From Clostridiaceae bacterium (lineage in GTDB: Bacteria > Bacillota > Clostridia > Lachnospirales > Lachnospiraceae), in contig CABIYE010000012.1 in assembly GCA_902362865.1 (NCBI GenBank), forward strand, positions 1 through 64,000: a stretch of DNA of 64,000 bases, read 5' to 3'. A program made the translations under genes and the position numbers. The notes below the pieces were generated by a model, which saw nothing but the letters and a program-made list of their open reading frames with translations, had not been told where the DNA came from and made no database searches. Positions 15,601 to 24,105 of the stretch are shown piece after piece (within the stretch, counting starts at the first letter, position 1; the number at the start of each line of letters is the position of its first letter).

Positions 15601-18224
15601 GCCGCATCATCACTTCCTTTAGAATATACGCCGAGATAATAATTTCCGGTCGGGATTCCACTAATGTTCTGGCGAAGCGTACTGCCTTTTGTCATATCAG
15701 CGTGATAGCCATCATAACTGTCTGCGACCACCTTATTAACATCTGCTTTCTCAGCTTCCCAGCCTGCAGTATCGCCTGTTCCGAATCCCGGATTCACAAT
15801 ATAATCATCTACCGACTCTGTATTAACACCTTCAAAATAAACCTCAACCGATACGTCTGCCTTCACATTCTTAACTGCAAGTGCATAAGTTCCATCTCCA
15901 CGCTTCACAGCCGCATCTGTACTATCCTTTCCATTTACAAGGATACGGTCAATGCCGGTCTTTGGAACTATGGTTACATCAAATGTTCCGCCCTCTTCCA
16001 CCGTATTCTGTGCAGAAACTGCATATCCGCCTGCCGTTGTGCGAATCGCAATTGCATACTCTGTCTTCGGCTCTACAGCCTTTTCCAGCGACTCCGGTGT
16101 AATCACAAATCTGTCAAGATTCGGCGTTGTATTCGCCAGCACCTTCGTACCGGCCACACTCTGGGAACCGCCATAGAGGATTGTGATACCATCATCATTG
16201 TAGAATCGAAGGGTATTTTCACCCTTTGACAAATGTATCCTTATTGTTTTTTCCTTAAAGGTATCTCTGGAATATGTATTGATGAAATAATAACGCTCGT
16301 CGCTCGTTTCTTTCCCATCTTTATTCATCACAGATACTGACATATACTTATCAATAATCTTCGTATTATAGCTATGAGAACCGCAAAGTTCGTCATTGGA
16401 CTGGAATACCTGCATCTGATAGTAACCGTCTGCAGGCGCCGTATAAGTAAATTCAAGATATTTACCCACTGTTGTCTTCGCATCCTGCGCCCCGGCCAGC
16501 TCGGCAACATACTGATTTCCCGAAGCTCCATTGCTTGTCTTTACTTCAATATCCGCTCCGTTTGGAATGCAGTTCTCCGCCTCAACCGTCCAGATAAGGT
16601 CTTCTGTATCTTCCTCACTTAATTGCTTCACATCCAGATAATCCAGCGCAATATCTGCTGTGGCATCCAGATCCACAATATTAATTCCTTTCTGGAGATA
16701 AACGGTGGCAACGGCAGTCTGCCATTTTCCGTCTGTCTGGCCTACAGATACCGTTTTCGCAAGATTTTTAAGTGATGCGTCCGTATTTCCCACGTAAATG
16801 TCAGCTTCCCCGGATTTCTCAGACTGATAACGAAGCTCCATATTATACAATCCACTTTCCTCAACTACAACTGTCCAGCGGATTCCACCTCCATCCTCCA
16901 CGGATACGTCAGAAAGTCCTGTCACATAACCGCTTCCGGAATAATCCTCCAGATTCGTCTGCTTTTTCACACTTGACGTACGATTCACTTTATAAGTATT
17001 GTTGCTGACTAACGTATTAAAATCTGCATCTTCTGCCTCATATCTATCCCGCAGCCCGGTACCGCCTTCGCCATATGCACTGTCATAAGAGACAACCAGC
17101 ACATCCTGTAATACCTCGCCGTTTTCTGTCGTATCGGCAGATGTTACCGTAATCGTATGGCTGCCTGCTGCCAGATCCACATACTCTGCATGGTTTCCGG
17201 TATTATTCGTCAGCAATGTATTCTTCATTGTCATTTCTACCGGAGTTCCGCCATCTACACTCATCGTCTGAACCTGGTTGATTCCAATGCTGTTTTCCGC
17301 GTCATTTCTCTGGGTTCCTGTTCCGTTTCCATATACATAAGTCAATTTATACCGGCCGTCTACCGGCACCTGCACCGTATAGGTTAAAGTGCCGCCCTGT
17401 TTCATCAGAACTCCGCCATCATTGGAAAGATATTTTGTAGGTCCGTAATATTTTCCTGCATCCGACCATAATCCGGTAACACTCGCATTGCCTGACGTTT
17501 GCGCATTTTCAGCTTCATAATAATTCATATATGCGCAAGTAAGATAATCTCTTTCCTCAGCCTCATCTGCCTCCGTAACGGTCAGGCAATATGCGGTAGA
17601 GAACTTCATATTCTGCATACTGACAGACACATTTCCATCTTTATCAACCTTAAAATTACCGTCAATAATTGTCGGCGGGTCATACTCAGCACCTTCCATG
17701 CCTACAAAGTTTGCCGCTTCCACCTTTATATGGACATATTCTGCGTTCTTGAACAAATCTGTTTTATTAAGATTCTTCAACTGAATACTGGAGGAACCAT
17801 CCTGACCGCCGAAAAGTACCTTCGCACTTCCCTTTTCATCGTCGATTGCTGCCAGGCCATACAGTTCGTCATAATACGCACTGGAACTTACCGCCAGACG
17901 CTCTCCTGACATATCGCCATACCACTTAAATGTCCACCATGCTCCATTTCCTTCATTCGCCTCTGCCGCCAGGTCATTCAAATCATTCGCCTGGTGCCAG
18001 AACGGAAGACATCCATACAACCCGTTATCCTCCAGCCTTGCTACCCAGTTCACAAGGCGTCCCGGGATACCGCAGTCATATCCGGTCGCATACTCATTAA
18101 TGACAATCTGTGGTACTTCCGGTACTTTTGTCACCTTACCAGCTTTATGGCTGTCAATTGCTTCCTGCCAATATTTATTCCATTTGGATACAAAATCAGC
18201 TTTATGGTCCGCCATCTTAACCAA
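12621..18224 (-). CDS. C-terminal part of the interrupted SLH protein (open frame after the TGA)
   Basis: This open frame of 1867 residues lacks a signal peptide and begins inside the hydrolase barrel. It holds the candidate nucleophile VINEYATG near residue 45, the carbohydrate-binding-like modules, two paralogous VDCGD modules (about 990-1150 and 1225-1400), two Big_3-like Ig domains (about 1415-1600), a FIVAR-like segment and three SLH motifs (about 1690-1867). The SLH triplet should anchor it to secondary cell wall polymer. The ATG at 18224 has no good ribosome binding site, so independent translation is doubtful. Without export the SLH domains would serve no purpose, which supports reading the gene as one unit with the upstream part. 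Confidence 0.6.
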   Translation of the reverse strand: MVKMADHKADFVSKWNKYWQEAIDSHKAGKVTKVPEVPQIVINEYATGYDCGIPGRLVNWVARLEDNGLYGCLPFWHQANDLNDLAAEANEGNGAWWTFKWYGDMSGERLAVSSSAYYDELYGLAAIDDEKGSAKVLFGGQDGSSSIQLKNLNKTDLFKNAEYVHIKVEAANFVGMEGAEYDPPTIIDGNFKVDKDGNVSVSMQNMKFSTAYCLTVTEADEAEERDYLTCAYMNYYEAENAQTSGNASVTGLWSDAGKYYGPTKYLSNDGGVLMKQGGTLTYTVQVPVDGRYKLTYVYGNGTGTQRNDAENSIGINQVQTMSVDGGTPVEMTMKNTLLTNNTGNHAEYVDLAAGSHTITVTSADTTENGEVLQDVLVVSYDSAYGEGGTGLRDRYEAEDADFNTLVSNNTYKVNRTSSVKKQTNLEDYSGSGYVTGLSDVSVEDGGGIRWTVVVEESGLYNMELRYQSEKSGEADIYVGNTDASLKNLAKTVSVGQTDGKWQTAVATVYLQKGINIVDLDATADIALDYLDVKQLSEEDTEDLIWTVEAENCIPNGADIEVKTSNGASGNQYVAELAGAQDAKTTVGKYLEFTYTAPADGYYQMQVFQSNDELCGSHSYNTKIIDKYMSVSVMNKDGKETSDERYYFINTYSRDTFKEKTIRIHLSKGENTLRFYNDDGITILYGGSQSVAGTKVLANTTPNLDRFVITPESLEKAVEPKTEYAIAIRTTAGGYAVSAQNTVEEGGTFDVTIVPKTGIDRILVNGKDSTDAAVKRGDGTYALAVKNVKADVSVEVYFEGVNTESVDDYIVNPGFGTGDTAGWEAEKADVNKVVADSYDGYHADMTKGSTLRQNISGIPTGNYYLGVYSKGSDDAAGKVKVRATVKSGKDVVSISEREINLGDAYLQTIIDFWIAEGMDVEIEIDTGSLTKGTVYVDDFSIQTIPARDTSKVDSSVLYFVDCGDNNETTLPDGELFGTRNSTTDRYYGMDGQTGYKWGVVTTEEDYPIDSSDGSAGLWTKWQTTTDWNNQDESDKSKTFRSTAYQTKDNNFEGSHKYIRYAFELEPGDYQIETGYCNKWGSCWGGDVTVKANGNEIETFNMGEATGYTDKFISRTVQAEVGEADGNELALSYERDVNGGTFYISYIKITKVESTSADLSKLEQLYKVVDSLSNEESMYEENSWKALQTAKSAAKVYLDRENVPASEQAEVDSCERTLGNAFNNLKTTASADSNLLYFVDCGDRNPATASEGVVKGTLQGSLTDQVFAKGIDTEYSWGLYDKNGDRDGYEQGNAVATKWINSKADAQDGCPVTESLVFAEGQDSAILGGSLNEEEMYISYKFQMPEAEDGVKYPVEIGLNNTWSNAFNPVVYANYDTDGREQLSADGLEVAGGTPVTVTGEVEAVDGYITIDLRVKPEENRNLTIQLTYISIAQPKEKIVELTDLDVTAPGKTEYQIGEEFDAEGMAVKAVYSDGTTRELSADEYAVRGFYTTTAGSREATVSYKEGIKIMTKSFSYDVKDSQKPVDPVTVSSIAVTAPEKTEYTAGEELDLTGIKITATYSNGDKKDIAVKDCEVSGYDNTKVGEQIVTVAYGGQTATFKVTVKEAAKPNETDKTALEAVVKAAVPDTEKAKYTEESWIAYEEALNQAKEVLADADATQKEIDDAAAALDKAAKALQRKELPYEDVKESDWFYNEVAYNYYEEIMTGMDPTHFGPYVVLPRAQFATILYRMNGEPDVTYTAKFPDVPAGQFYSEAVIWASQIGVVTGYTDSGYFGTNDPITREQMVTMMYRYADYMKYESEEPTDISKFTDADKVTEFAEKAMKWAVGNGIIEGKENADGSYRLDPQGGTSRAECAIIIQRFMEKFDK

Positions 18225-18245
18225 TGCATCCTCATCCAGCTCATG

Positions 18246-18248
18246 TCA
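18246..18248 (-). other. In-frame TGA replacing an expected TGG
   Basis: The minus-strand codons run ATT ACT TGA CAT GAG CTG. The frame continues open on both sides. The base after the stop is C, a context generally regarded as weak for UGA termination. Confidence 0.85.
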
Positions 18249-19136
18249 AGTAATAATATCCGGCATACAGCCATTTTCTATACAATAGGGAAGAAATTTG
18301 TCCAGATCATAGGCGATTTCGTTTCCATCGCTATCCTTCGCACGCGCCGCTGCTTCTGCTGCGTTGATTCTCTCCACAATCGCCGCCTGTTCTTCTGTTG
18401 TTGCCGTCTCAGGAATATTCTCTACCTCATAGTCATCTTCGTGAACAAAACCAAACGCTCTGTTATAATACCAATCATTCGTGCCTGCAATTGTTGCATC
18501 TTTATCAGCACTCTTAATCGCCTCATAATAAGCTTCCCATGCCACTCCAAAATCTCTGGCTCCCCAATTCGGAGTCCCCTCATTGACCGGGACATAAATA
18601 ATTGCTTTGTCAATATCTACCCTGGCGCCAATCGCATCTTTGGGCGCATCCGGAGTACCATGATCCTTTTTCCATGCCTGCTTCCATTCAGAAACTGCAG
18701 GCGCAATAATTTCCTTCAGATCCTTTGCATAAATCTTATAATCTGTCATAACACCAAATACACCATAGTAATTGCTGTTATACATCATTACCTGTTCGCC
18801 GCCGGACTCCAGAAAAGTCTTCGCCACATCCAACGCATCGCCATATGGATGCTCTGTTCCCAATGCTCCTTTTGTCGCCAGCACTTTTGCATTCAAAGGT
18901 ACAATGGTATTGGTCGTCGGAACATCTTCATTACTCACTCCATACAAAAATCCTGCAGCTCCGTGCGTAACTTCTCCCTGCCGCTTTGATAGGTCCACAG
19001 ATAACGCCTCCACGGAATTAACTGTAGAACTATTTGCTGCCTGTACGATAAGCAATGGGGAAAATGGCAATACGCCAACCGCCAGCAATACCGCCATACA
19101 CCCACACAACGCTTTTTTCCACAACTTTTTGTGCAT
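18246..19136 (-). CDS. N-terminal part of the interrupted hydrolase-like protein
   Basis: These are 296 codons with a clear signal peptide (KKLWKK, hydrophobic core, QAANSS) and AGAAGGAGG before the ATG. The part contains the first half of a barrel resembling GH39-type hydrolases, including a candidate acid/base glutamate in VNEGTPNWG. It ends at TGA within what should be a core strand, so on its own it would be a truncated, probably inactive secreted fragment. The exact glycoside hydrolase family cannot be fixed by eye. Confidence 0.65.
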   Translation of the reverse strand: MHKKLWKKALCGCMAVLLAVGVLPFSPLLIVQAANSSTVNSVEALSVDLSKRQGEVTHGAAGFLYGVSNEDVPTTNTIVPLNAKVLATKGALGTEHPYGDALDVAKTFLESGGEQVMMYNSNYYGVFGVMTDYKIYAKDLKEIIAPAVSEWKQAWKKDHGTPDAPKDAIGARVDIDKAIIYVPVNEGTPNWGARDFGVAWEAYYEAIKSADKDATIAGTNDWYYNRAFGFVHEDDYEVENIPETATTEEQAAIVERINAAEAAARAKDSDGNEIAYDLDKFLPYCIENGCMPDIIT

Positions 19137-19169
19137 AATTATCCTCCTTCTACATAACTATTTGCTTGT

Positions 19170-19193
19170 ATTATACTTCTGTTTTCAACAGAA
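19170..19193 (-). promoter_or_regulatory. -10 box and operator-like palindrome upstream of the SLH gene
   Basis: TATAAT (19170-19175 on the minus strand) is immediately preceded by the perfect palindrome TTCTGTT-GAA-AACAGAA (19177-19193). A clear -35 box is missing, which suggests activator dependence or a repressor site. A good RBS lies before the ATG at 19136. Confidence 0.45.
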
Positions 19194-19205
19194 AAAGGGG
19201 GACTT

Positions 19206-19387
19206 TTCTTTAAAAGGTGTAATTTTACTGCCCGTTCTTATCGCCGATAAAAAACAAAGGGGACAAGTTCGCCTCGAACTCCCTACATCATAAAAAAATT
19301 CCCGGCAATCTTCCAATGTCTTATAATCGTGACAAAGGAATACCGCCAGGAATTCTCTGCTTCATTTACTTCACTTATTTACTCTTA
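19206..19387. repeat. Direct repeat copy B with terminator and extra hairpin
   Basis: It matches 12491-12623, starting exactly at the stop codon of the solute-binding protein gene, but has about 45 extra bases (around 19248-19293) holding a hairpin with arms GGGGACAAGTTCG/CGAACTCCC. Together the copies flank the whole SLH gene. Confidence 0.78.
19297..19354 (-). terminator. Terminator of the two-component/solute-binding operon
   Basis: Same structure as 12539-12596: AATTCCTGGCG pairs with TGCCGGGAATT and is followed by T-rich sequence on the minus strand. Confidence 0.65.
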
Positions 19388-20641
19388 TTCACCTAACACA
19401 CCATCTATCGTTGTCTGTGCTTCTTTCGCCGCATCCTCCGGTGTTGCGTCTCCCGTTATTGACTTGTTGAATGCCAGTGAGATTGCATCGGAAATATCCG
19501 GCCAACTCTCATGAGGTCCTCTTGCCTTGGCATAAGCGAGCTGCTCCGTGAATACCTTATACGCCTCATTATCCTCACCTGTAAACTGTGTTGCAGCAAT
19601 ATCTTCCTGTGCTGCAATATACCCGAATGCAGACATCAGATATTTCACGCTCTCTTCAGAAGTCGCATATTCAAGGAATGCAACTGCTCCATCTTCATTT
19701 CCGCCGGAAATAACCGCATAATTCTCACCACCGATGTCAGAAGAATATTCCTGATCCTTCGGAATCAACGTCACCTTCCAGTTCAGATCCGGCGCTTCTT
19801 CTTCCATGGTAGGAATCTGCCATGGCCCGTTAATCATCATTGCCACATTACCGGAAATAAACTGGTTCATAACATCGCTCTGCGTCCAGTTGATGCATTC
19901 TTTGGACATTGCTCCGGATTCTGTCAGATCCTTGAATAAAGTAAGCGCTCTTATTCCGCCTTCGCTGTTAATCGTCTCATAGGATTCTCCTGTAGACCAT
20001 ACAAATGGCATAAATCCAAAGGTTCCCTCTTCATTCTGTACACTGCAGATTGCAAATCCGGTCACATCGCCTTGAGAAAGAGCCGCCGCGGCAGATTTCA
20101 GATCATCCCACGTCTCCGGCACTTCCACACCTGCCTCATTCAGCATCTCTTCATTGTAGTAAAGTCCCAGGCAGTTACATCCGAACGGAACGCCATACAG
20201 CGTATCATCCAGTGTACAGGAAGATACCGGAGCTTCGTAATAACCACTGACATCAAATTTATCTGTCAGATCTGCAAAAATTCCCATCGCCGCATAAGAA
20301 GCATGATCCGGTGAATCAATAATTACCATATCCGGAAGTTCATCTGCTGAAGCACCGATAGACAATTGCTTCTTAAAGTCTGCAAATGGTACATACTTTG
20401 ACTCCACCTCATATTCATCCTGGGATTTATTGTATTCATCAATGATCTTGTTCAATGCAACCTGATGTCCCTCCGTCTCCCAGTAATACCATATCTCCAC
20501 TTCTTCTGTTTTTTCCGCTTCTGTTGTTTCCTGTTCCGCATTATCTGAGGTTTCAAAATTACCGCATCCCGCTAAAAAACCGGCTGCCATTGCCACACAT
20601 AACAGAGCACACACTACCGTTTTTTTCATAAAACCTTTCAT
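19385..20641 (-). CDS. Extracellular sugar-binding lipoprotein (ABC family 1 type)
   Basis: This 418-residue protein has a lipoprotein signal (hydrophobic core then lipobox FLAGC near residue 26) and the fold signature of family 1 solute-binding proteins, such as VEIWYYWETEGH, NEEMLNEAGVEVPETWDDL and MMINGPWQIP. It should bind an oligosaccharide outside the cell. It is the third gene of an operon after a YesM/YesN pair. No ABC permease or ATPase genes are nearby, so it may serve as a sensor accessory to the kinase or use permeases coded elsewhere. Two ATGs four codons apart are possible starts; the downstream one at 20629 has slightly better spacing. Confidence 0.85.
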   Translation of the reverse strand: MKGFMKKTVVCALLCVAMAAGFLAGCGNFETSDNAEQETTEAEKTEEVEIWYYWETEGHQVALNKIIDEYNKSQDEYEVESKYVPFADFKKQLSIGASADELPDMVIIDSPDHASYAAMGIFADLTDKFDVSGYYEAPVSSCTLDDTLYGVPFGCNCLGLYYNEEMLNEAGVEVPETWDDLKSAAAALSQGDVTGFAICSVQNEEGTFGFMPFVWSTGESYETINSEGGIRALTLFKDLTESGAMSKECINWTQSDVMNQFISGNVAMMINGPWQIPTMEEEAPDLNWKVTLIPKDQEYSSDIGGENYAVISGGNEDGAVAFLEYATSEESVKYLMSAFGYIAAQEDIAATQFTGEDNEAYKVFTEQLAYAKARGPHESWPDISDAISLAFNKSITGDATPEDAAKEAQTTIDGVLGE

Positions 20642-20683
20642 CCTTTCTCTGTGTTTTCTGTTCTTTTGATCTACTTTCTAATA

Positions 20684-22216
20684 TTATTTATTCGCTTTTC
20701 TAAATTCCGCCGGGGATAAACCGACCGTTTCTTTAAAAACTCTCCCAAAATATTTGGAATCAGAATACCCCACCTGTTCCGCAATTTCATATTGTTTCAT
20801 ATTGCTTCCAATCAGAAGCTCTTTTGCTTTGGCAATCCTTAAGTCCCGGATAAAAATGCTGAAATTTACCCCTGTCTCCCTGCGGAACTGGGTTCCCAGG
20901 TATTCTGCGGTCAGATTCAATTTCTTAGCAATTTCCTCCAATGTGATACCGGTATGATAGAATTCCAGCGCCACATTCTTCGCCCGCATAACAGACAGGC
21001 TTAACTCCTGTTCACCATTTTCTTTCTGCATCATCTTCAGAAGTTTCCTGCTGACCCCTTCCAGCTCTTCTATACTCCGGGCATCCATAATTTCCTCCAG
21101 GAGCTTCTGCTGATTAATCTCTTTCAGAACATCTCCCCGTATTTCTTTGACTACACTGATGACATTCCACAGAAAACGCACGAAGCATTCCTTTACCTCC
21201 TTCGGCGCATATACCTTTCCACTCCTGAAATACTCAAAAAACTGCTCCAGCCCCTTCTCCATCCTGTCATAATCGGATGCGCAGACTGCCGCCTTCATAG
21301 CTCCCTCCAGTTCTACCGGGTAGACGCAGAAAACAGTCTGAATCTTAAGTACTTTCGGCCAGGATATCAGAACTCTGTCACCCAGCACAATATTCCAATC
21401 CATGTACTGCAATAATGTATGGTATGCTTCACGGAGCGCTCCGGCATTCTCTGCCCGTATCAGCCCGTAACTCAAAATATACCGGCTTTTCTCCCTTTCA
21501 TCCAGAAGTATCCGGTTCTGAAACCGTCGTTCAAGCCCTGCCTCGTCTTCATATTGATATAAGATAACTACCAGACTCTTTTCCTTCTCCACCTCCAGTA
21601 TTTCATACTCCAGCTCCATTCTTTCCGAAAGCAGGAACCGGAGTTCCTTTCTTGCCCCTTTTACCCTTTCTTCATAATTCTTTCCCAGATAGCAGTTCAG
21701 AACAAGAAGCGGCTTTTCTTTCGTAATTCCGAATTTGTTGGACAGATAGCGCTCTTTTTCTGCGTCATATTCCATCGTTCCATAAAGAAAAGCAGACAGC
21801 AGATACGCAAGGCTCCCGATTTCTCCAGGAGCTTCTTTCTGCCGTTCTTCTATTTCTTCTTCCATGCGCTTCATGATTTTCATAAATTCGCCCACAACGA
21901 TCGGCTTAATCAGATAGTCCATCACCCCAAGCCGCATTGCCTGCTGTGCATATTTAAATTCTGTATAAGCGCTCAGAATCACCGTCTTCGCCTGAATTCC
22001 CTCTTCTTCCATCTTCTCCAGCATTTCCAGCCCATCCATCACCGGCATACGGATATCCGTAAACACCAGATCCGGCTTAATCCTGCGGATGCATTCCAAT
22101 CCTTCCTTCCCATTGTCCGCCATTGCCGCCACTTCACAGTCTGGATACAGTTTCTTTATCAGATTACTGAGTCCTTCTTTAATCCGCATCTCATCTTCCA
22201 CAATCACTATCTTCAT
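20684..22216 (-). CDS. YesN-type response regulator with AraC output domain
   Basis: The 510-residue transcription factor has an N-terminal receiver domain (phospho-acceptor aspartate in LVFTDIRMPVMDG near residue 54, conserved lysine in YLIKPI). A middle region of about 250 residues without recognised motifs follows, then a C-terminal AraC/XylS double HTH (EEIAKKLNLTAEYL and GYSDSKYFGRVFK). These regulators typically control carbohydrate uptake and hydrolase genes. The ATG overlaps the kinase stop by ATGA. Natural targets here would be the binding protein gene and the SLH hydrolase gene. Confidence 0.9.
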   Translation of the reverse strand: MKIVIVEDEMRIKEGLSNLIKKLYPDCEVAAMADNGKEGLECIRRIKPDLVFTDIRMPVMDGLEMLEKMEEEGIQAKTVILSAYTEFKYAQQAMRLGVMDYLIKPIVVGEFMKIMKRMEEEIEERQKEAPGEIGSLAYLLSAFLYGTMEYDAEKERYLSNKFGITKEKPLLVLNCYLGKNYEERVKGARKELRFLLSERMELEYEILEVEKEKSLVVILYQYEDEAGLERRFQNRILLDEREKSRYILSYGLIRAENAGALREAYHTLLQYMDWNIVLGDRVLISWPKVLKIQTVFCVYPVELEGAMKAAVCASDYDRMEKGLEQFFEYFRSGKVYAPKEVKECFVRFLWNVISVVKEIRGDVLKEINQQKLLEEIMDARSIEELEGVSRKLLKMMQKENGEQELSLSVMRAKNVALEFYHTGITLEEIAKKLNLTAEYLGTQFRRETGVNFSIFIRDLRIAKAKELLIGSNMKQYEIAEQVGYSDSKYFGRVFKETVGLSPAEFRKANK

Positions 22217-24033
22217 TCTTCTTCTCCTTCATCTACCGGAAACAAAAGAGTTACAACCGTCCCTTTGTCTACTTCACTCTCTATTCGTATTTTCGCTTTT
22301 TCTCCGTAATACATCCGCATCCGCATAATTGCATTCTCCATTCCGATATGGTTCTTCTCCGATGTCTTCGGCAGATTCCCCTCCCGAATTTTTTCCAGTA
22401 CATCTTCCGGAATCCCCTTTCCATTATCTTCAATCCGCACGCACAGTTCTTTCTCTTCCTTCCGGATAGACACCAGAAGCCGATGGGCACGGCCTACATT
22501 TTCAAATCCATGTAAAATCGCATTTTCTACAAAAGGCTGCAGCAATAATTTATGAATCTTCACCATCCGGCAATCCGGTTCCACATGCACTTCACAGGTA
22601 AATGTATTCTTCAGCCTGGTCTGCTGCAGAAAAATATACTGTTTCAGCCATTCCGCTTCTTCCTGAACCGTCACAATCCCATTACTGTTATTAATACCAT
22701 AGCGCAGAATATACGCCAGCGAGCCAATGGCGTTACTGACATCATAAGCTTCCCGGTCAATTGCCATCCAGTTAATCGTATCCAGTGTATTATACAGAAA
22801 ATGCGGATTAATCTGCGCTTCCAGTGCCTTAATCTCAGCGTTCCGCATCTGCTCCTGCGCTTCTTTTTCCTTCTTCACAGACTTCTGCAGCTCACCCATC
22901 ATCTGATTAAAAGAATCCCCAATGATTCGGATCTCTGTCGGCATTTTCTCAATCTGGTTCACCCGCACATCCAAAGAACCTTTGCCCGCTTCCTCCATCA
23001 CACCTGCCACTTTCCTGATGGAACCGGTCAGATGTCTCGTCATAACAATAATGACGGCAACCAGCAAAAGTACGGACAGAAAACTCACGCCAAATAACAG
23101 ATTCTGCTGCGATTTCAGCATTTCCACAGATTTTGCCTGGTTGGTAGCATGGACAATCTCCCACTCCATACCTTCATCATACTGGGTATAAATGGACACA
23201 CTGTCTCCGGCAAGCATGCCTGTCCTGCTTACAAAATCCCGATAAGCTTCCCTCCTTTTCTCCACCGGAAGCTCCATATCTACAACCTTCTCCGCCAGCT
23301 CTTCATCCCTCACATAAGAGACAATCCGCCCTTTCTTATCTACAATAAAATTAAAACTGTTATATCCATTCTGGCCGTCTTCCTGCAGAGACAGGCAAAT
23401 TTCCCGAAGCAGATTTTCATCAATGCTGATAACAATAATCCCTACCTGCTTCGTCGTGTCCCTGTAATCAATAATCCGATGCCCCACGTGGAACAAATAA
23501 TGCACCTCCCCCGCAAACAACGAAGCCTCCTGTGTAGACAGCAGATGGGTCCTGTTATCGCCGGAAATCAGCTCATACAACTCATCCTGCGTATATTCAC
23601 AGTTATTCTGCCAGGAATTTTCACTGGTAGAAGCAGTCAGATTATCATAAAAAGCGATGGTTCCATTGTCCGTAATCAACGTCATAGACTGAATATAATC
23701 CTTCGTATAAAACAATCCCCGTAAATATCTCCGGATAGCATTCCTATTTACCGCCACATTCTGTCCTGCATTAATCTCATCCACCATGCGGACAATCTCA
23801 TCATTCGTATAAATCTGGAACAACACATCCTCATAAGAATCCAGCCATACATTTAAATTCACCTGCGTCTGCTGCAGATTCGCCTGCGTCATCTCATCCA
23901 CACTGCTTTCCACTACTTTCGTACTATTATAATATGAAAAAAGTATCATGAAAAGCACCGGCAGGACGCTCGTCAATAAAAACGCAAGAATCAGCCTGTT
24001 CCGAAAACTCTTCTTTTGTATGGAAATTTTCAT
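22213..24033 (-). CDS. YesM-type sensor histidine kinase
   Basis: This membrane kinase is about 606 residues from the ATG at 24033. It has a first transmembrane helix (about 12-35), an extracellular Cache-like sensor of about 260 residues, a second helix near 290-315, a HAMP domain, a His_kinase domain with the phosphorylated histidine in INPHFLYNTLDTINW, and a HATPase domain (PFVENAILHG, EDNGKGIP). The start at 24033 has AAAGGTG at 7 bases; a longer reading frame upstream begins inside the promoter region and is rejected. It heads an operon with the response regulator and the sugar-binding lipoprotein. Confidence 0.9.
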   Translation of the reverse strand: MKISIQKKSFRNRLILAFLLTSVLPVLFMILFSYYNSTKVVESSVDEMTQANLQQTQVNLNVWLDSYEDVLFQIYTNDEIVRMVDEINAGQNVAVNRNAIRRYLRGLFYTKDYIQSMTLITDNGTIAFYDNLTASTSENSWQNNCEYTQDELYELISGDNRTHLLSTQEASLFAGEVHYLFHVGHRIIDYRDTTKQVGIIVISIDENLLREICLSLQEDGQNGYNSFNFIVDKKGRIVSYVRDEELAEKVVDMELPVEKRREAYRDFVSRTGMLAGDSVSIYTQYDEGMEWEIVHATNQAKSVEMLKSQQNLLFGVSFLSVLLLVAVIIVMTRHLTGSIRKVAGVMEEAGKGSLDVRVNQIEKMPTEIRIIGDSFNQMMGELQKSVKKEKEAQEQMRNAEIKALEAQINPHFLYNTLDTINWMAIDREAYDVSNAIGSLAYILRYGINNSNGIVTVQEEAEWLKQYIFLQQTRLKNTFTCEVHVEPDCRMVKIHKLLLQPFVENAILHGFENVGRAHRLLVSIRKEEKELCVRIEDNGKGIPEDVLEKIREGNLPKTSEKNHIGMENAIMRMRMYYGEKAKIRIESEVDKGTVVTLLFPVDEGEEE

Positions 24034-24066
24034 CTTTTCGCACCTTTCTCTCACCTTATGCTTACA

Positions 24067-24095
24067 ATTATAGTAATAATTAAAAAAATTGTAAA
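24067..24095 (-). promoter_or_regulatory. Promoter of the yesMN-like operon
   Basis: On the minus strand TTTACA (24090-24095), a 17-bp spacer and TATAAT (24067-24072), directly behind the terminator of the preceding small gene. Confidence 0.72.
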
Positions 24096-24105
24096 TATAG
24101 AAAAA

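Larger units (their letters stand above)
12621..19136 (-). pseudogene. Giant secreted glycoside-hydrolase-like SLH protein, interrupted by one in-frame TGA
   Basis: Reading through a single TGA at 18246-18248, this is one frame of 2172 codons. It starts with a signal peptide (residues 1-34) and a clan-A-like hydrolase barrel with candidate acid/base glutamate in VPVNEGTPNW and candidate nucleophile in VINEYATGYD. Three carbohydrate-binding-like modules (starting YEAENAQ, RYEAEDA, VEAENCI), two repeated VDCGD modules, FIVAR-like helices, two Big_3-like Ig domains and three C-terminal SLH motifs follow. The TGA falls where PDIIT-?-HEL reads, a place where tryptophan (TGG) is expected. No other stop or frameshift occurs. 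It is either a recent nonsense mutation, a sequence error or a leaky stop. Transcription would be from the promoter region near 19170-19193. Confidence 0.7.

Noticed and set aside
18246..18248. Selenocysteine at the in-frame TGA
   Set aside because: The place fits tryptophan in a hydrolase barrel and not a redox site; no convincing SECIS hairpin was seen after it, and TGA is used as an ordinary stop in neighbouring genes.
17994..18989. 331-codon plus-strand frame crossing the TGA in the SLH gene
   Set aside because: Shadow of the hydrolase-like gene with Cys/Ile/Arg-rich composition and no RBS.
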